Shown piece after piece: positions 56,745-64,000 of a stretch of 64,000 nucleotides of DNA (positions are counted from its first letter, which is position 1; each line of letters begins with the position of its first letter). This DNA is from Bosea vaviloviae (GTDB lineage Bacteria; Pseudomonadota; Alphaproteobacteria; Rhizobiales; Beijerinckiaceae). The stretch spans positions 2,657,001-2,721,000 of the forward strand of contig NZ_CP017147.1 in assembly GCF_001741865.1 (NCBI RefSeq), read 5' to 3'. The translations under genes were made by a program, and so were the position numbers. Under the pieces are notes generated by a model. The model made no database searches and was not told where the DNA came from. It saw nothing but the letters and a program-made list of their open reading frames with translations.

Positions 56745-57911
56745 ATGGTGGATGCGGTGTTGCGGTTTCGTTGGGTTGCGCTGGTGCTGTCGGCCGCGCT
56801 GGCGCTGTCGGCCTGCGGCGGCGAGCAGCGGAGCCTGCTGCTGACGGCCTCGGAGAAGCAGGGCGACGCTGTCGGCAAGTTGCGCATCTTCGTCGCCACC
56901 ACGCGCGAGGCGGCTGATCTGCCGCAATATTTCAATGGCGAGCGCGGCCCGAAGCTGGCTTTCGCCAAGCTCGACATCACCGTGCCGCGCGCGCACAAGA
57001 CCGGCGAGCTGGAACTGCCCGATATCGGCGCCGCCGCCGACCCGGCCAAGCATTTCGCCGTCGTCGATGTCAACCGTCTCGACCTGCCGCCGATCGTCGC
57101 CGAGGTGAAACGCGAGATTCAGCGCCGTCCGGCCTCGGAGCGAGACGTGCTGGTCTTCGTGCACGGCTACAACACCAATTTCGCCGATGCGGCCTATCGC
57201 TTCGCCCAGATCATCTATGATTCCGGCTTTAAGGGCGTGCCGGTGCTGTTCACCTGGCCCTCGCGCGGGCAGCTCCTGCAATACCCCTATGACCGCGAGA
57301 GCGCCTTCTATTCGCGTGATTTCCTGGAGGCGAACCTCCACGCCATCTCGCGTGATCTCGGCACCACGCGCATCGACATCCTGGCCCATTCGATGGGCAC
57401 CCTCCTGACGCTGGAGGCGGTGCGGCAGGCCGCGATTCGCGGCGACGGCAGCTTCGGCGGCAAGCTGCGCGACATCATTCTCGCTGCGCCCGATGTCGAT
57501 CTCGACGTGTTCAGGACGCAGATGCGCCAGATCAAGCGGCCGGTGACGGTCTTCGTCTCGGCCGACGACCGGGCGCTCGCCTTCTCCAGGCGCTTCGCCG
57601 GCGACAAGACCCGGCTGGGGGCGATCTCGGCCAAGGACACCGAGATCGTCGCCGAGCTTGGGAAGCTTGGCGCGCGCATCATCGACCTGTCGGAGATCTC
57701 GACGGATGACCGCCTGAACCACGCCAAATTCGCGTCCTCGCCCAAGATCGTACAATTGATCGGCCGCCGCCTCGATGCCGACAGGGGCATCGCCATCGCC
57801 GGCCCCCGTTTCGGCGACAAGCTCGGCGATATCGCCGGCGGGGTGGTTGGCGCGGTCGGCTCGACCGTCGAGCTGGTGGTCACCGCGCCCGGCGCCCTCA
57901 TCGCCCGCTGA
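56745..57911 (+). CDS. Lipoprotein alpha/beta hydrolase, DUF900 type
   Basis: The 388-residue protein has a lipoprotein signal with lipobox LSAC (C24), so it is likely anchored to a membrane facing the periplasm. The hydrolase core has FVHGYNTNFADAAYRFAQ, TWPSRGQLLQYPYDRESA and the nucleophile elbow AHSMGTLL. DUF900 members are lipase- or esterase-like with unknown substrate. A paralog follows at 58316. Confidence 0.85.
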   Translation: MVDAVLRFRWVALVLSAALALSACGGEQRSLLLTASEKQGDAVGKLRIFVATTREAADLPQYFNGERGPKLAFAKLDITVPRAHKTGELELPDIGAAADPAKHFAVVDVNRLDLPPIVAEVKREIQRRPASERDVLVFVHGYNTNFADAAYRFAQIIYDSGFKGVPVLFTWPSRGQLLQYPYDRESAFYSRDFLEANLHAISRDLGTTRIDILAHSMGTLLTLEAVRQAAIRGDGSFGGKLRDIILAAPDVDLDVFRTQMRQIKRPVTVFVSADDRALAFSRRFAGDKTRLGAISAKDTEIVAELGKLGARIIDLSEISTDDRLNHAKFASSPKIVQLIGRRLDADRGIAIAGPRFGDKLGDIAGGVVGAVGSTVELVVTAPGALIAR

Positions 57912-57975
57912 GGGAAGTCTCGAAACCCGAGCCCTCAATTCTGGGGCTTCGCTTCGCCCGGAATGACATCCTGGT

Positions 57976-58069
57976 CGTCATGCTGGCCCTTGTGGCGAGG
58001 CATCCACGTCTTGAACACAGGTCTCGACCAGCGAAGACGTGGATGGCCGGGACAAGCCCGACCATGACG
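57976..58069. repeat. Family D palindromic repeat
   Basis: CGTCATGCTGGCCCTTGTGG and CGACCATGACG bound the element, with CCACGTCTT and AAGACGTGG inside. It lies in the 404-bp gap between the two DUF900 genes. Confidence 0.8.
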
Positions 58070-58112
58070 GATGATGCCAACGGGTTTTGAGGCCGGTTTA
58101 TGGCTGAGGTTT

Positions 58113-58160
58113 CGCCCTCATTCCGGGCTCGATCCTTCGGAGCGCCCCGGAATGAGGGCG
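58113..58160. repeat. 15-bp inverted repeat between the hydrolase paralogs
   Basis: CGCCCTCATTCCGGG (58113-58127) and CCCGGAATGAGGGCG (58146-58160) are perfect arms around 18 bases. No gene is seen in the remainder of the gap. Confidence 0.85.
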
Positions 58161-58315
58161 CATCGGTGGTCAAGACAGAGCCAATGGCTCGAAATCTCAA
58201 TCAGCCTCCAAACCAAATCAGCCTCGAAGACGCCGCAATCTGGCCGCGTTAGCGTGGCGTTAAGGCCATGCTGGCCAACTCGGCCACCTCCGGACCCTTT
58301 GGATATTCTCCACCC

Positions 58316-59326
58316 ATGCCAGATTCGCGGCACGCATCCCTTTGCCGACGCTCCCTGCTGCTCGCGCTGCTGTCCACTACCCTGGCAGCCTGCGCGCAGA
58401 CCGAGGCCGCAATCTCGCCCTTCTCCGAGCCGACGCGCGCAGACGCCTCCGCTCTGGGCAAGGAGCCGACGCTCCTGGTGGTGACCACGCGCAAGCCCTC
58501 CGGCGGCGGGTCGCCTTTCTTCGGCCCCGAGCGCGGAGCCGGGCTGACCTTCGCCGAGGTCAGGCTCTCGCCGCCTGGCCGGGGCATCTCCGGGCAGCTC
58601 GCATCTACCGTGGGCGAGGATTGGAGCGTGCTCGGCATCGACCGGCGCACCAGCTCCGATGCGGCACGCCGTTTCGCCGAGGCCGTCAACGGCCGCGACG
58701 TGCTGCTTTACGTGCACGGCTACAACGAAACCTTCGAATCGGCGGTGCGCAGCGCCGGACAACTTTCGCATGCGCTCGAATTCCAGGGCCGCACGGCGCT
58801 GTTCTCATGGCCGTCCGGCGGCGCATTGCTCGACTACGGCTATGACCGCGAGAGCGCGCTCTGGTCGCGCGACGGTTTCGTCCAGGCGCTGCGGGCCCTG
58901 GTCAACAACCCGACCGTCGGGCGCATCCATATCGTCGCCCATTCGATGGGCACCTTCCTGACCCTGGAGGCGCTGCGCGAGTTGCGCACCGAGACCGATG
59001 TGTCCTCGCGCATCGGCGCGATCGTCTTTGCCTCGCCCGATGTCGATATCGACGCCTTCGAGCAGACGGTCTCGAAGCTTGGCCCGCTGGCGCAGCGGAT
59101 GACGCTGATCATCGACCCGGGTGACCGGGCGCTCGCCGTCTCGGCGCGTATCGCCGGCGGCGTGGCGCGGGCCGGCGCGGCCGAGCGCTCGCGGCTGGAG
59201 GCGCTCGGCGTGCGCGTCGCCGATACCTCGGGGCGCGGCTGGAGCATGCTGCGCCACAACCTCTTCCTCTCCGACGGCGAGGTCACGCTGGTCGTGCGCC
59301 GGGCGATGGAGCGTGTGGGCGCCTGA
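58316..59326 (+). CDS. Lipoprotein alpha/beta hydrolase, DUF900 type, second paralog
   Basis: The 336-residue protein has a lipobox LAAC (C26) after a basic, hydrophobic leader. It repeats its neighbour's motifs: YVHGYNETFESAV, SWPSGGALLDYGYDRESA and AHSMGTFLTLEALRE. ATG 58316 is chosen because it gives a normal lipoprotein leader; an in-frame ATG 48 bases upstream is possible. The two genes probably arose by tandem duplication and the gap was then filled with repeats. Confidence 0.82.
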   Translation: MPDSRHASLCRRSLLLALLSTTLAACAQTEAAISPFSEPTRADASALGKEPTLLVVTTRKPSGGGSPFFGPERGAGLTFAEVRLSPPGRGISGQLASTVGEDWSVLGIDRRTSSDAARRFAEAVNGRDVLLYVHGYNETFESAVRSAGQLSHALEFQGRTALFSWPSGGALLDYGYDRESALWSRDGFVQALRALVNNPTVGRIHIVAHSMGTFLTLEALRELRTETDVSSRIGAIVFASPDVDIDAFEQTVSKLGPLAQRMTLIIDPGDRALAVSARIAGGVARAGAAERSRLEALGVRVADTSGRGWSMLRHNLFLSDGEVTLVVRRAMERVGA

Positions 59327-59404
59327 AGACGCCATGAGCAGCGGCGCGGGAGGGCTCGATCCGATCGGCTTGCCTGGCTGCCCGGCTGTTCCTATGCTCG
59401 GGCG

Positions 59405-59638
59405 ATGTGGCAGCGTTTCATCTTGGCCGTCGGAATCGTCATTTTCGGCCTCACCTTGGTGGCCTGGTATCTTCTCAGTGGCTTTGGCTGCGAGATGAAC
59501 ACGTCCGGCTGCAAGACCGTCAGACTCGACTGGTCCTGGGACGCGCTTCGGTTGTTCCTGCCGACATTCGCCCTCGGCGCTTTCCTGATCGCTCGCAGCC
59601 TTTGGAAGATGCGGCAGGCCCGCTCCGCCAACATCTAG
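59405..59638 (+). CDS. Small two-helix membrane protein, unknown
   Basis: The 77-residue product has two hydrophobic segments (about 4-25 and 48-66) around a short loop with two Cys (GCEMNTSGC) and a basic C-terminus (KMRQARSANI). I do not recognise it. The ribosome site is weak, but the codon pattern and membrane layout argue for a real gene rather than chance. Confidence 0.5.
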   Translation: MWQRFILAVGIVIFGLTLVAWYLLSGFGCEMNTSGCKTVRLDWSWDALRLFLPTFALGAFLIARSLWKMRQARSANI

Positions 59639-59694
59639 TCGCCGGCGCGGCCTCGGGCTTGCCCCTCATCGCCTCGCGGAGCAGAATCGCGCTC

Positions 59695-59805
59695 GATCAC
59701 GTCACATTCGGACGGAATCGTCCGAATGTGACGTGATCGATTCCAAGAGTTGAGAGCATTGCTCATGCGAAAAACCGGTACCCACTTTTTCGCGCAATGC
59801 TCTCG
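59695..59805. repeat. Composite repeat: family F followed by family E
   Basis: F is at 59695-59738, with 20-bp arms (GATCACGTCACATTCGGACG and its complement) around GAAT. E follows after ATTCCAAGAGTTGAGAGC. The order and spacers are the reverse complement of 14219-14330. Confidence 0.88.
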
Positions 59806-59833
59806 TGGCGAGCGATGATGCGAGGCAATGACG

Positions 59834-60751
59834 ATGATCAAGCTCTCGACGATGGCGGCGATGCTGGCCGCCTGTCTCTCCGCGCCTCTTGCCACACCCT
59901 TTGCCACGCCCCTTGCGGCCCATGACCTGACGCCGTTCCAGGAGGTCGGCAGCGGGCATGTGCTGTATGAAGACGTTTCGCCCGCGGGGGCGGAAACGAT
60001 CAATATCGAGACCTATGTCCCGCAGGCCTGCGCCAACAAGCCATGCCCGCTCGTCATCGCGGTGCACGGCCTGGGGCGCAATGCCGCCAACACGCGCGAT
60101 TACTGGATCGAGGCGGCCGATCGCCATGGCCTGCTGATCGCGGCGCCGCATTTTGACAAGGAGCGCTTCCCGACCCGGCTGTTCCAGCAGGGCGGCGTCC
60201 AGGGCGAGCCCGACCGCGCGAAATGGCTCTATGCGGTGATCGAGCGCTTCTTCGACGCAGGCCTGAAGAGCGGCCGGGTCTCAGGCTCGACCTATGTGCT
60301 TTTCGGCCATTCCGCCGGGGCGCAGTTCGTCCACCGCATGGTGATGCTGATGCCGCAGGCGCGCTTCTCGACCGCAATTTCGGCCAATGCCGGCTATTAC
60401 ACGCTGCCTGTCGGCAAGGGTGCGGCGGGCGGCTTCAGCTTTCCCTATTCGCTCGACGGTACGCCGGCGACGGACGCCAATCTCAAGGCCGCCTTCGCCA
60501 AGCCGCTGCTGATCATGCTGGGCGACCAGGACATCGATCCCAACCATCCCCAGTTGAACTCGAGCAAGGGCGCGGAGGCGCAGGGCCCCAACCGCTTCAC
60601 GCGCGGCCAGAACTTCGTCGCGGTCGCCGCAGCCGAGGCGAAGCGCCTCGGCGTCGAGAGCCGCTGGCGCGAGATCACGGTGCCCGGCGTCGCCCATGAG
60701 CAGAGGAAGATGGCGAGCGCCGCGGCGCAGGCGCTGTTCGGCGGGAAGTAG
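59834..60751 (+). CDS. Secreted esterase, polyhydroxybutyrate depolymerase/feruloyl esterase-like
   Basis: The protein of about 305 residues has a signal peptide ending near LAAHD and a hydrolase core with VIAVHGLGRNAANTRDYW, GHSAGAQFVHRM, an acid in LGDQDIDP and a late His in VAHEQRK. It resembles LpqC/PHB depolymerase-like esterases. ATG 59834 is eight bases from GAGG; ATG 59828 is too close to it. The substrate is unknown. Confidence 0.8.
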   Translation: MIKLSTMAAMLAACLSAPLATPFATPLAAHDLTPFQEVGSGHVLYEDVSPAGAETINIETYVPQACANKPCPLVIAVHGLGRNAANTRDYWIEAADRHGLLIAAPHFDKERFPTRLFQQGGVQGEPDRAKWLYAVIERFFDAGLKSGRVSGSTYVLFGHSAGAQFVHRMVMLMPQARFSTAISANAGYYTLPVGKGAAGGFSFPYSLDGTPATDANLKAAFAKPLLIMLGDQDIDPNHPQLNSSKGAEAQGPNRFTRGQNFVAVAAAEAKRLGVESRWREITVPGVAHEQRKMASAAAQALFGGK

Positions 60752-60769
60752 GGTTCGATACCATCCACG

Positions 60770-60898
60770 CTGCCGATCTTTGATCGGCGCAAGGACAGGT
60801 TCCGCGGATCCCCGTCATTGCGAGCGCAGCGAAGCAATCCAGGAGCCCCCGCTCGACGGCCCCTGGATTGCTTCGTCGCTGCGCTCCTCGCAATGACG
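60770..60898. repeat. Family B repeat with leading hairpin module, left of the GIY-YIG gene
   Basis: CCGATCTTTGATCGG and CGCAAGGACAGGTTCCGCG precede a B palindrome at 60812-60898. Its long arm (CTTCGTCGCTGCGCTCCTCG) faces right, toward the nuclease gene. Confidence 0.85.
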
Positions 60899-60933
60899 GG
60901 CGAGCTCTCGTTCAGTGTAGGAGAACGATTCCG

Positions 60934-61224
60934 GTGCGAGAACCTGCCGTCTACATCATGGCAAACAAACGAAACGGCACACTTTACATCGGCGTCACGT
61001 CCAACTTGGCGCAACGTGCCTGGCAGCATCGCGAAGGAACGATGGACGGCTTCACACGTCGCTACGGCTGCAAGTTACTCGTTTGGTACGAGCACTAAAA
61101 CCGTATCGATGAAGCGATTACCTGCGAGAAGCAGCTCAAAAGTGGTTCTCGTGCACGAAAGCTGGCTCTGATCGAAGCGATGAACCCAACCTGGCGTGAT
61201 CTCTACCAAGAGCTGGCGCTGTAA
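60934..61224 (+). pseudogene. GIY-YIG nuclease with a premature stop
   Basis: The frame starts at GTG 60934 after AGGAGAAC and reads VYIMANKRNGTLYIGVTS, the GIY-YIG core, then LAQRAWQHREG. TAA at 61096-61098 interrupts it at codon 55, where relatives have Tyr after His (TAC to TAA). The rest continues in frame (RIDEAITCEKQLKSGSR, LIEAMNPTWRDLYQEL) to TAA 61222-61224. The single base change suggests recent loss, read error or recoding. Two inverted family B repeats flank it. Confidence 0.88.
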
Positions 61225-61229
61225 TTGGG

Positions 61230-61314
61230 CGTCATTGCGAGGAGCGAAGCGACGAAGCAATCCAGGGGGATCGAGGGAGCCCTTCTGGATTGCTTCGCTG
61301 CGCTCGCAATGACG
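61230..61314. repeat. Family B repeat right of the GIY-YIG gene
   Basis: It begins CGTCATTGCGAGGAGCGAAG with the long arm on the left, toward the nuclease, so it is inverted relative to the copy at 60812. It begins five bases after the pseudogene's final stop. Confidence 0.9.
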
Positions 61315-61357
61315 CGTCAGGCTTAAAGCAGTTCTACGATTCGATCGGCAACGGCCC

Positions 61358-61816
61358 CTAAAGCGGCGGCAGGCCGTTGCGCTTCTTGATGGTGGCCAGT
61401 GCGAAATTGGATTCGACCGACTGGATGCATTTCAGGCGCGTCACCTTTTGTTTCAGGAAGCGCTCATAGCCCTCGATGCCGTCGGTCAGGACGCGCAGGT
61501 GATAATCCTGGCTGCCGGTCATCAGGTAGCATTCGGTGACCTCGCTCCAGCTTTCGACCGCCTTTTCGAACTCGGATATGTTCTCCTGCGTCTGCTGCGA
61601 CAGGCGCACCGAGACGAAGACGCTGAAGGGCAGGCCATAGGCCTTGGGATCGACGATCGCGGCATAGCCCTTGACGACGCCGGTCTCCTCCAGCCGCTTC
61701 AATCGGCGCAGGCAGGGCGTCGGCGAAAGCCCGACCTTCTCGGACAGCTCCTGATTGGTGATACGGCCATCCTCCTGCAGCACGGCGAGGATACGGCGAT
61801 CGATGGAATCGAGCAT
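61358..61816 (-). CDS. Lrp/AsnC-family transcriptional regulator
   Basis: The 152-residue protein has the N-terminal helix-turn-helix (LDSIDRRILAVLQEDGRITN, LSPTPCLRRLKRLEE) and a C-terminal ligand-binding domain (SEVTECYLMTGSQDYHLRV). It should sense an amino acid and control the divergent gamma-lyase-type gene, 149 bp away. A Leu or Met effector is possible but not shown. Confidence 0.93.
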   Translation of the reverse strand: MLDSIDRRILAVLQEDGRITNQELSEKVGLSPTPCLRRLKRLEETGVVKGYAAIVDPKAYGLPFSVFVSVRLSQQTQENISEFEKAVESWSEVTECYLMTGSQDYHLRVLTDGIEGYERFLKQKVTRLKCIQSVESNFALATIKKRNGLPPL

Positions 61817-61965
61817 GGTCTGCTCCTGTTCGGCTCATCATTGGCAGAAAGCTGCATTGAGGGCCTTTACGGCAATGATGATCGGTCATGCAATGCCGCC
61901 GCGAAAGGCGTAACCTGACGCTCACGAGCCATGGGCGAACCGTGCCGCCGCGGAGGACATAATCG

Positions 61966-63249
61966 ATGAGCGAAGACAGCTATCACAAGGACCGGATCGC
62001 CAACCGCAAGCTCCATCCGGAGACACTGATGATGGGCTTCGGCTATTCGCCGGCGATGTCAGAAGGCTCGCTCAAGCCGCCGATCTTCCTGACCTCGACC
62101 TTCGTTTTCGAGAACGCCCAGCAGGGCAAGGATTTCTTCGACTTCACCTCCGGTCGGCGCCGGCCCAAGCCCGGTGAAAAGCCGGGCCTGGTCTATTCGC
62201 GCTTCAACCACCCCAATATGGAGATCCTCGAGGATCGCCTGGCGATCTGGGACGAGGCCGAGAAATGCGCCGTCTTCGCCAGCGGCATGGCCGCGATCGC
62301 CACCACCTGCTTCGCCTTCCTGCGCCCCGGCGACACCGTGATCCACTCGCGCCCGCTCTATGGCGGCACCGAGACGCTGCTGAAGAACCAGATGGGCGCC
62401 TTCGGCGTCACGCCCTTCGGCTTCACCGACGGTCTCGACATCGCGCAGATGCGCGAAACCGCCAAGGCAGCGGCCGCCAAGGGCCGCGTCGGCATGATCC
62501 TGGTCGAGACGCCGGCGAACCCGACCAACGGGCTGGTCGATCTCGCCGCCTGCGCCACGATCGCCGATGAACTCGAGAAGTCCCAGGGCCATCGCCCGCC
62601 GGTCGTGGTCGACAACACCATGCTCGGCCCGAAATACCAGAAGCCATTGAAACAGGGCGCCGATCTCTCACTGCTCTCGCTGACCAAATATGTCGGCGGC
62701 CACAGCGATCTCGTCGGCGGCTCGATCAGCGGCTCGGACGCGCTGGTGCGGCAGGTCAAGAGCTGGCGCGGCTCGCTCGGCACGCAGCTCGACCCGAACT
62801 CCTGCTGGATGCTGATGCGCTCGCTGGAGACGCTCGACATCCGCATGAGCCGCGCCAATGAGAACGCCAAGCTGGTGGCGGAGTACCTTTCCAGCCATCC
62901 GAAGGTGGCCAAGGTGCATTACCTCGGCGATCTCCGGGATGGCGACCCGCGCAAGGCGGTGTTCGACCGGCAATGCACGGCCGCCGGCTCGACCTTTGCC
63001 TTCGATGTGAAGGGCGGCGAGAAGGAGGCCTTCGCGCTGCTCGACAACCTGCAGATCATGAAGCTCGCGGTCTCGCTTGGCGGCACCGAGACGCTGGTCT
63101 CGCATCCCGCCGCGATGACGCATTCGGGCGTGGCGAAGGAGCTGCGCGAGGAGATCGGCCTGACCGATGCGCTGATCCGCATCTCGGTCGGCATCGAGAA
63201 CATCGAGGATTTGATCTCGGATCTGGCGCAGGCGCTGGAGGCGGTCTGA
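61966..63249 (+). CDS. Cys/Met-metabolism PLP enzyme, methionine gamma-lyase-like
   Basis: The 427-residue enzyme is of the cystathionine gamma-synthase family. K241 in LSLTKYVGGHSD is the pyridoxal phosphate lysine, with SGMAAIATT and RPLYGGTE as further contact motifs. Divergence from an Lrp regulator suggests breakdown of methionine or a related amino acid rather than synthesis. GGAGG lies about nine bases before ATG 61966. Confidence 0.9.
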   Translation: MSEDSYHKDRIANRKLHPETLMMGFGYSPAMSEGSLKPPIFLTSTFVFENAQQGKDFFDFTSGRRRPKPGEKPGLVYSRFNHPNMEILEDRLAIWDEAEKCAVFASGMAAIATTCFAFLRPGDTVIHSRPLYGGTETLLKNQMGAFGVTPFGFTDGLDIAQMRETAKAAAAKGRVGMILVETPANPTNGLVDLAACATIADELEKSQGHRPPVVVDNTMLGPKYQKPLKQGADLSLLSLTKYVGGHSDLVGGSISGSDALVRQVKSWRGSLGTQLDPNSCWMLMRSLETLDIRMSRANENAKLVAEYLSSHPKVAKVHYLGDLRDGDPRKAVFDRQCTAAGSTFAFDVKGGEKEAFALLDNLQIMKLAVSLGGTETLVSHPAAMTHSGVAKELREEIGLTDALIRISVGIENIEDLISDLAQALEAV

Positions 63250-63317
63250 GGCGGGTTGGCGAGCGGCGGTTTCAGAGTCCGATGATTTTAAAGCCGGCCG
63301 CCTTCCATCATCCGCGC

Positions 63318-63424
63318 CGTCATCCTGGACAAGCCGCGCAGCGGCGCAGCTTCGGGATCCATCGTAGAGCTCCGAAGCCCTCCGATGGATCCCGGGATTT
63401 CGCTGCGCGAAACCCAGGATGACG
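63318..63424. repeat. Family C palindromic repeat
   Basis: CGTCATCCTGGACAAGCCGC on the left and CCCAGGATGACG on the right bound the element; GATCCATCG and CGATGGATC pair inside. It lies between convergent genes. Confidence 0.88.
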
Positions 63425-63452
63425 GCGTGTTCCCCAGCAAAATCATCCCACT

Positions 63453-64000
63453 TCAGAAACCGCTGCAGCTGGTTTCCTGAATCGCGCAGATCTGGTTGAG
63501 CCAGGCCCGGAAGCGGCCCTGCGGCAGCCCGCTCTGCGCGGCTGGCGCGATATCCAGGCGTTGCCCCAGGGCGTCGCCGGCGGGCAGGGGGCCGAATTCG
63601 ATCAGAGCCCATTTGCCCTGGCAGCCGATCAGGCGTCCCGCCGCCCGCAAGCCGTCATTGTCGAGCGTCAGTCCGGTTTCGGTGCCCAGCACGATGGCGG
63701 CCTTCTCGCTCGGCTGGGCTCGGCCCGCCGGGCTTTGCGTCTTGACGGTCAGCTTCTGGCCGCTGACCCAGCCCCGTCCGCCATACATCACCCGCTCCGC
63801 CGCGCCGGTCAGCTGGGCGTTGTCGCGGGCGTTGCGGATGCGGAACCAGCCCTTGGCGCTGGCCGTGATCTCGACCTCGACCATGACGGAGAGCCCGTCG
63901 ATCTCCTTGCTGAGCGTCACGGGCGGTAGCCGCCCGACGATGCCGAAGCCCGTCCCTGGCCCCGAGCGGACATTGAGGCCGGCAGGATCGGTCTCGGTGA
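63453..64000 (-). CDS. SH3b-domain protein, N-terminus beyond the window
   Basis: The frame stays open from 63453 to the right edge. The edge portion reads DPAGLNVRSGPGTGFGIVGR, a bacterial SH3 domain signature, so GTG 63920 is not the true start. The rest has a second SH3-like unit (GWFRIRNARDNAQL) and a C-terminal domain (RLIGCQGKWALIEFGPLPAG). It is probably exported, but the leader lies outside. The function is unknown; SH3b domains often bind cell-wall peptides. Confidence 0.7.
   Translation of the reverse strand, partial: TETDPAGLNVRSGPGTGFGIVGRLPPVTLSKEIDGLSVMVEVEITASAKGWFRIRNARDNAQLTGAAERVMYGGRGWVSGQKLTVKTQSPAGRAQPSEKAAIVLGTETGLTLDNDGLRAAGRLIGCQGKWALIEFGPLPAGDALGQRLDIAPAAQSGLPQGRFRAWLNQICAIQETSCSGF

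Noticed and set aside
61817..61965. SAM riboswitch upstream of the gamma-lyase-like gene
   Set aside because: No SAM-I or SAM-II core could be recognised, and a divergent Lrp gene already explains control.

Overview
This is a GC-rich alphaproteobacterial chromosome segment. The gene content points to the order Hyphomicrobiales (Rhizobiales). The best clue is the 1,979-residue protein at 1444-7383, which has the layout of the growth-pole ring protein GPR/RgsE known from polar-growing rhizobia. A Bosea-like or Bradyrhizobium-like organism fits the rest (BMP-type purine uptake, xdhABC, a TIGR03808-like protein, many CGTCATTGCGAG repeats), but genus is inference. No rRNA, tRNA or CRISPR array was seen.

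Layout. 1-14.6 kb: end of an ABC-transport auxiliary protein, a serine hydrolase, gpr, an Hpt protein, a ferredoxin, an MFS carrier, a universal stress protein, an IS481-family element, a CoxE-like VWA protein and HU. 14.9-23.2 kb: a PhzS-like flavin monooxygenase, two PilZ proteins, a secreted Tudor-like protein, and a branched-chain-type ABC operon (livJHMGF order) ending in a cupin gene. The monooxygenase and the liv-type operon share an identical 16-bp dyad upstream. 23.5-34.9 kb: a purine locus, xdhABC followed by a complete BMP-family ABC transporter, divergent from guanine deaminase. 35.2-45.7 kb: a D-amino-acid aminotransferase, a 2-hydroxyacid dehydrogenase, an oligopeptide ABC transporter and NADP malic enzyme.

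46.0-49.5 kb is the most unusual coding region: a tightly coupled operon of a MoxR-type AAA+ ATPase, an HExxH metallopeptidase/VWA protein and an LCCL-domain protein, followed by a TumE/TumA-like toxin-antitoxin pair. A 17-bp tandem duplication creates a chain of ATGA stop/start overlaps in front of the LCCL gene. 49.5-64 kb: a lone Lrp ligand-binding domain, an alpha/beta hydrolase, a ReAV-type L-asparaginase, a frameshifted SulP transporter whose start codon lies in a repeat, a TIGR03808-like protein, meaB, two DUF900-type lipoprotein hydrolases, a GIY-YIG pseudogene, and an Lrp regulator divergent from a methionine gamma-lyase-like enzyme.

The strongest non-coding signal is the density of palindromic intergenic repeats. 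I name the families A to F. A is 190-290 bp and MITE-like with GGGGAACC ends. B is 80-120 bp, with 11 copies bounded by CGTCATTGCGAG. C and D are other CGTCA...TGACG palindromes. E and F are short palindromes that travel together. They nest inside one another, one B copy lies in frame inside xdhA, one E copy supplies the SulP start, and an IS481 element has split one A copy leaving a 3-bp duplication. Family names are mine and membership is judged by eye.
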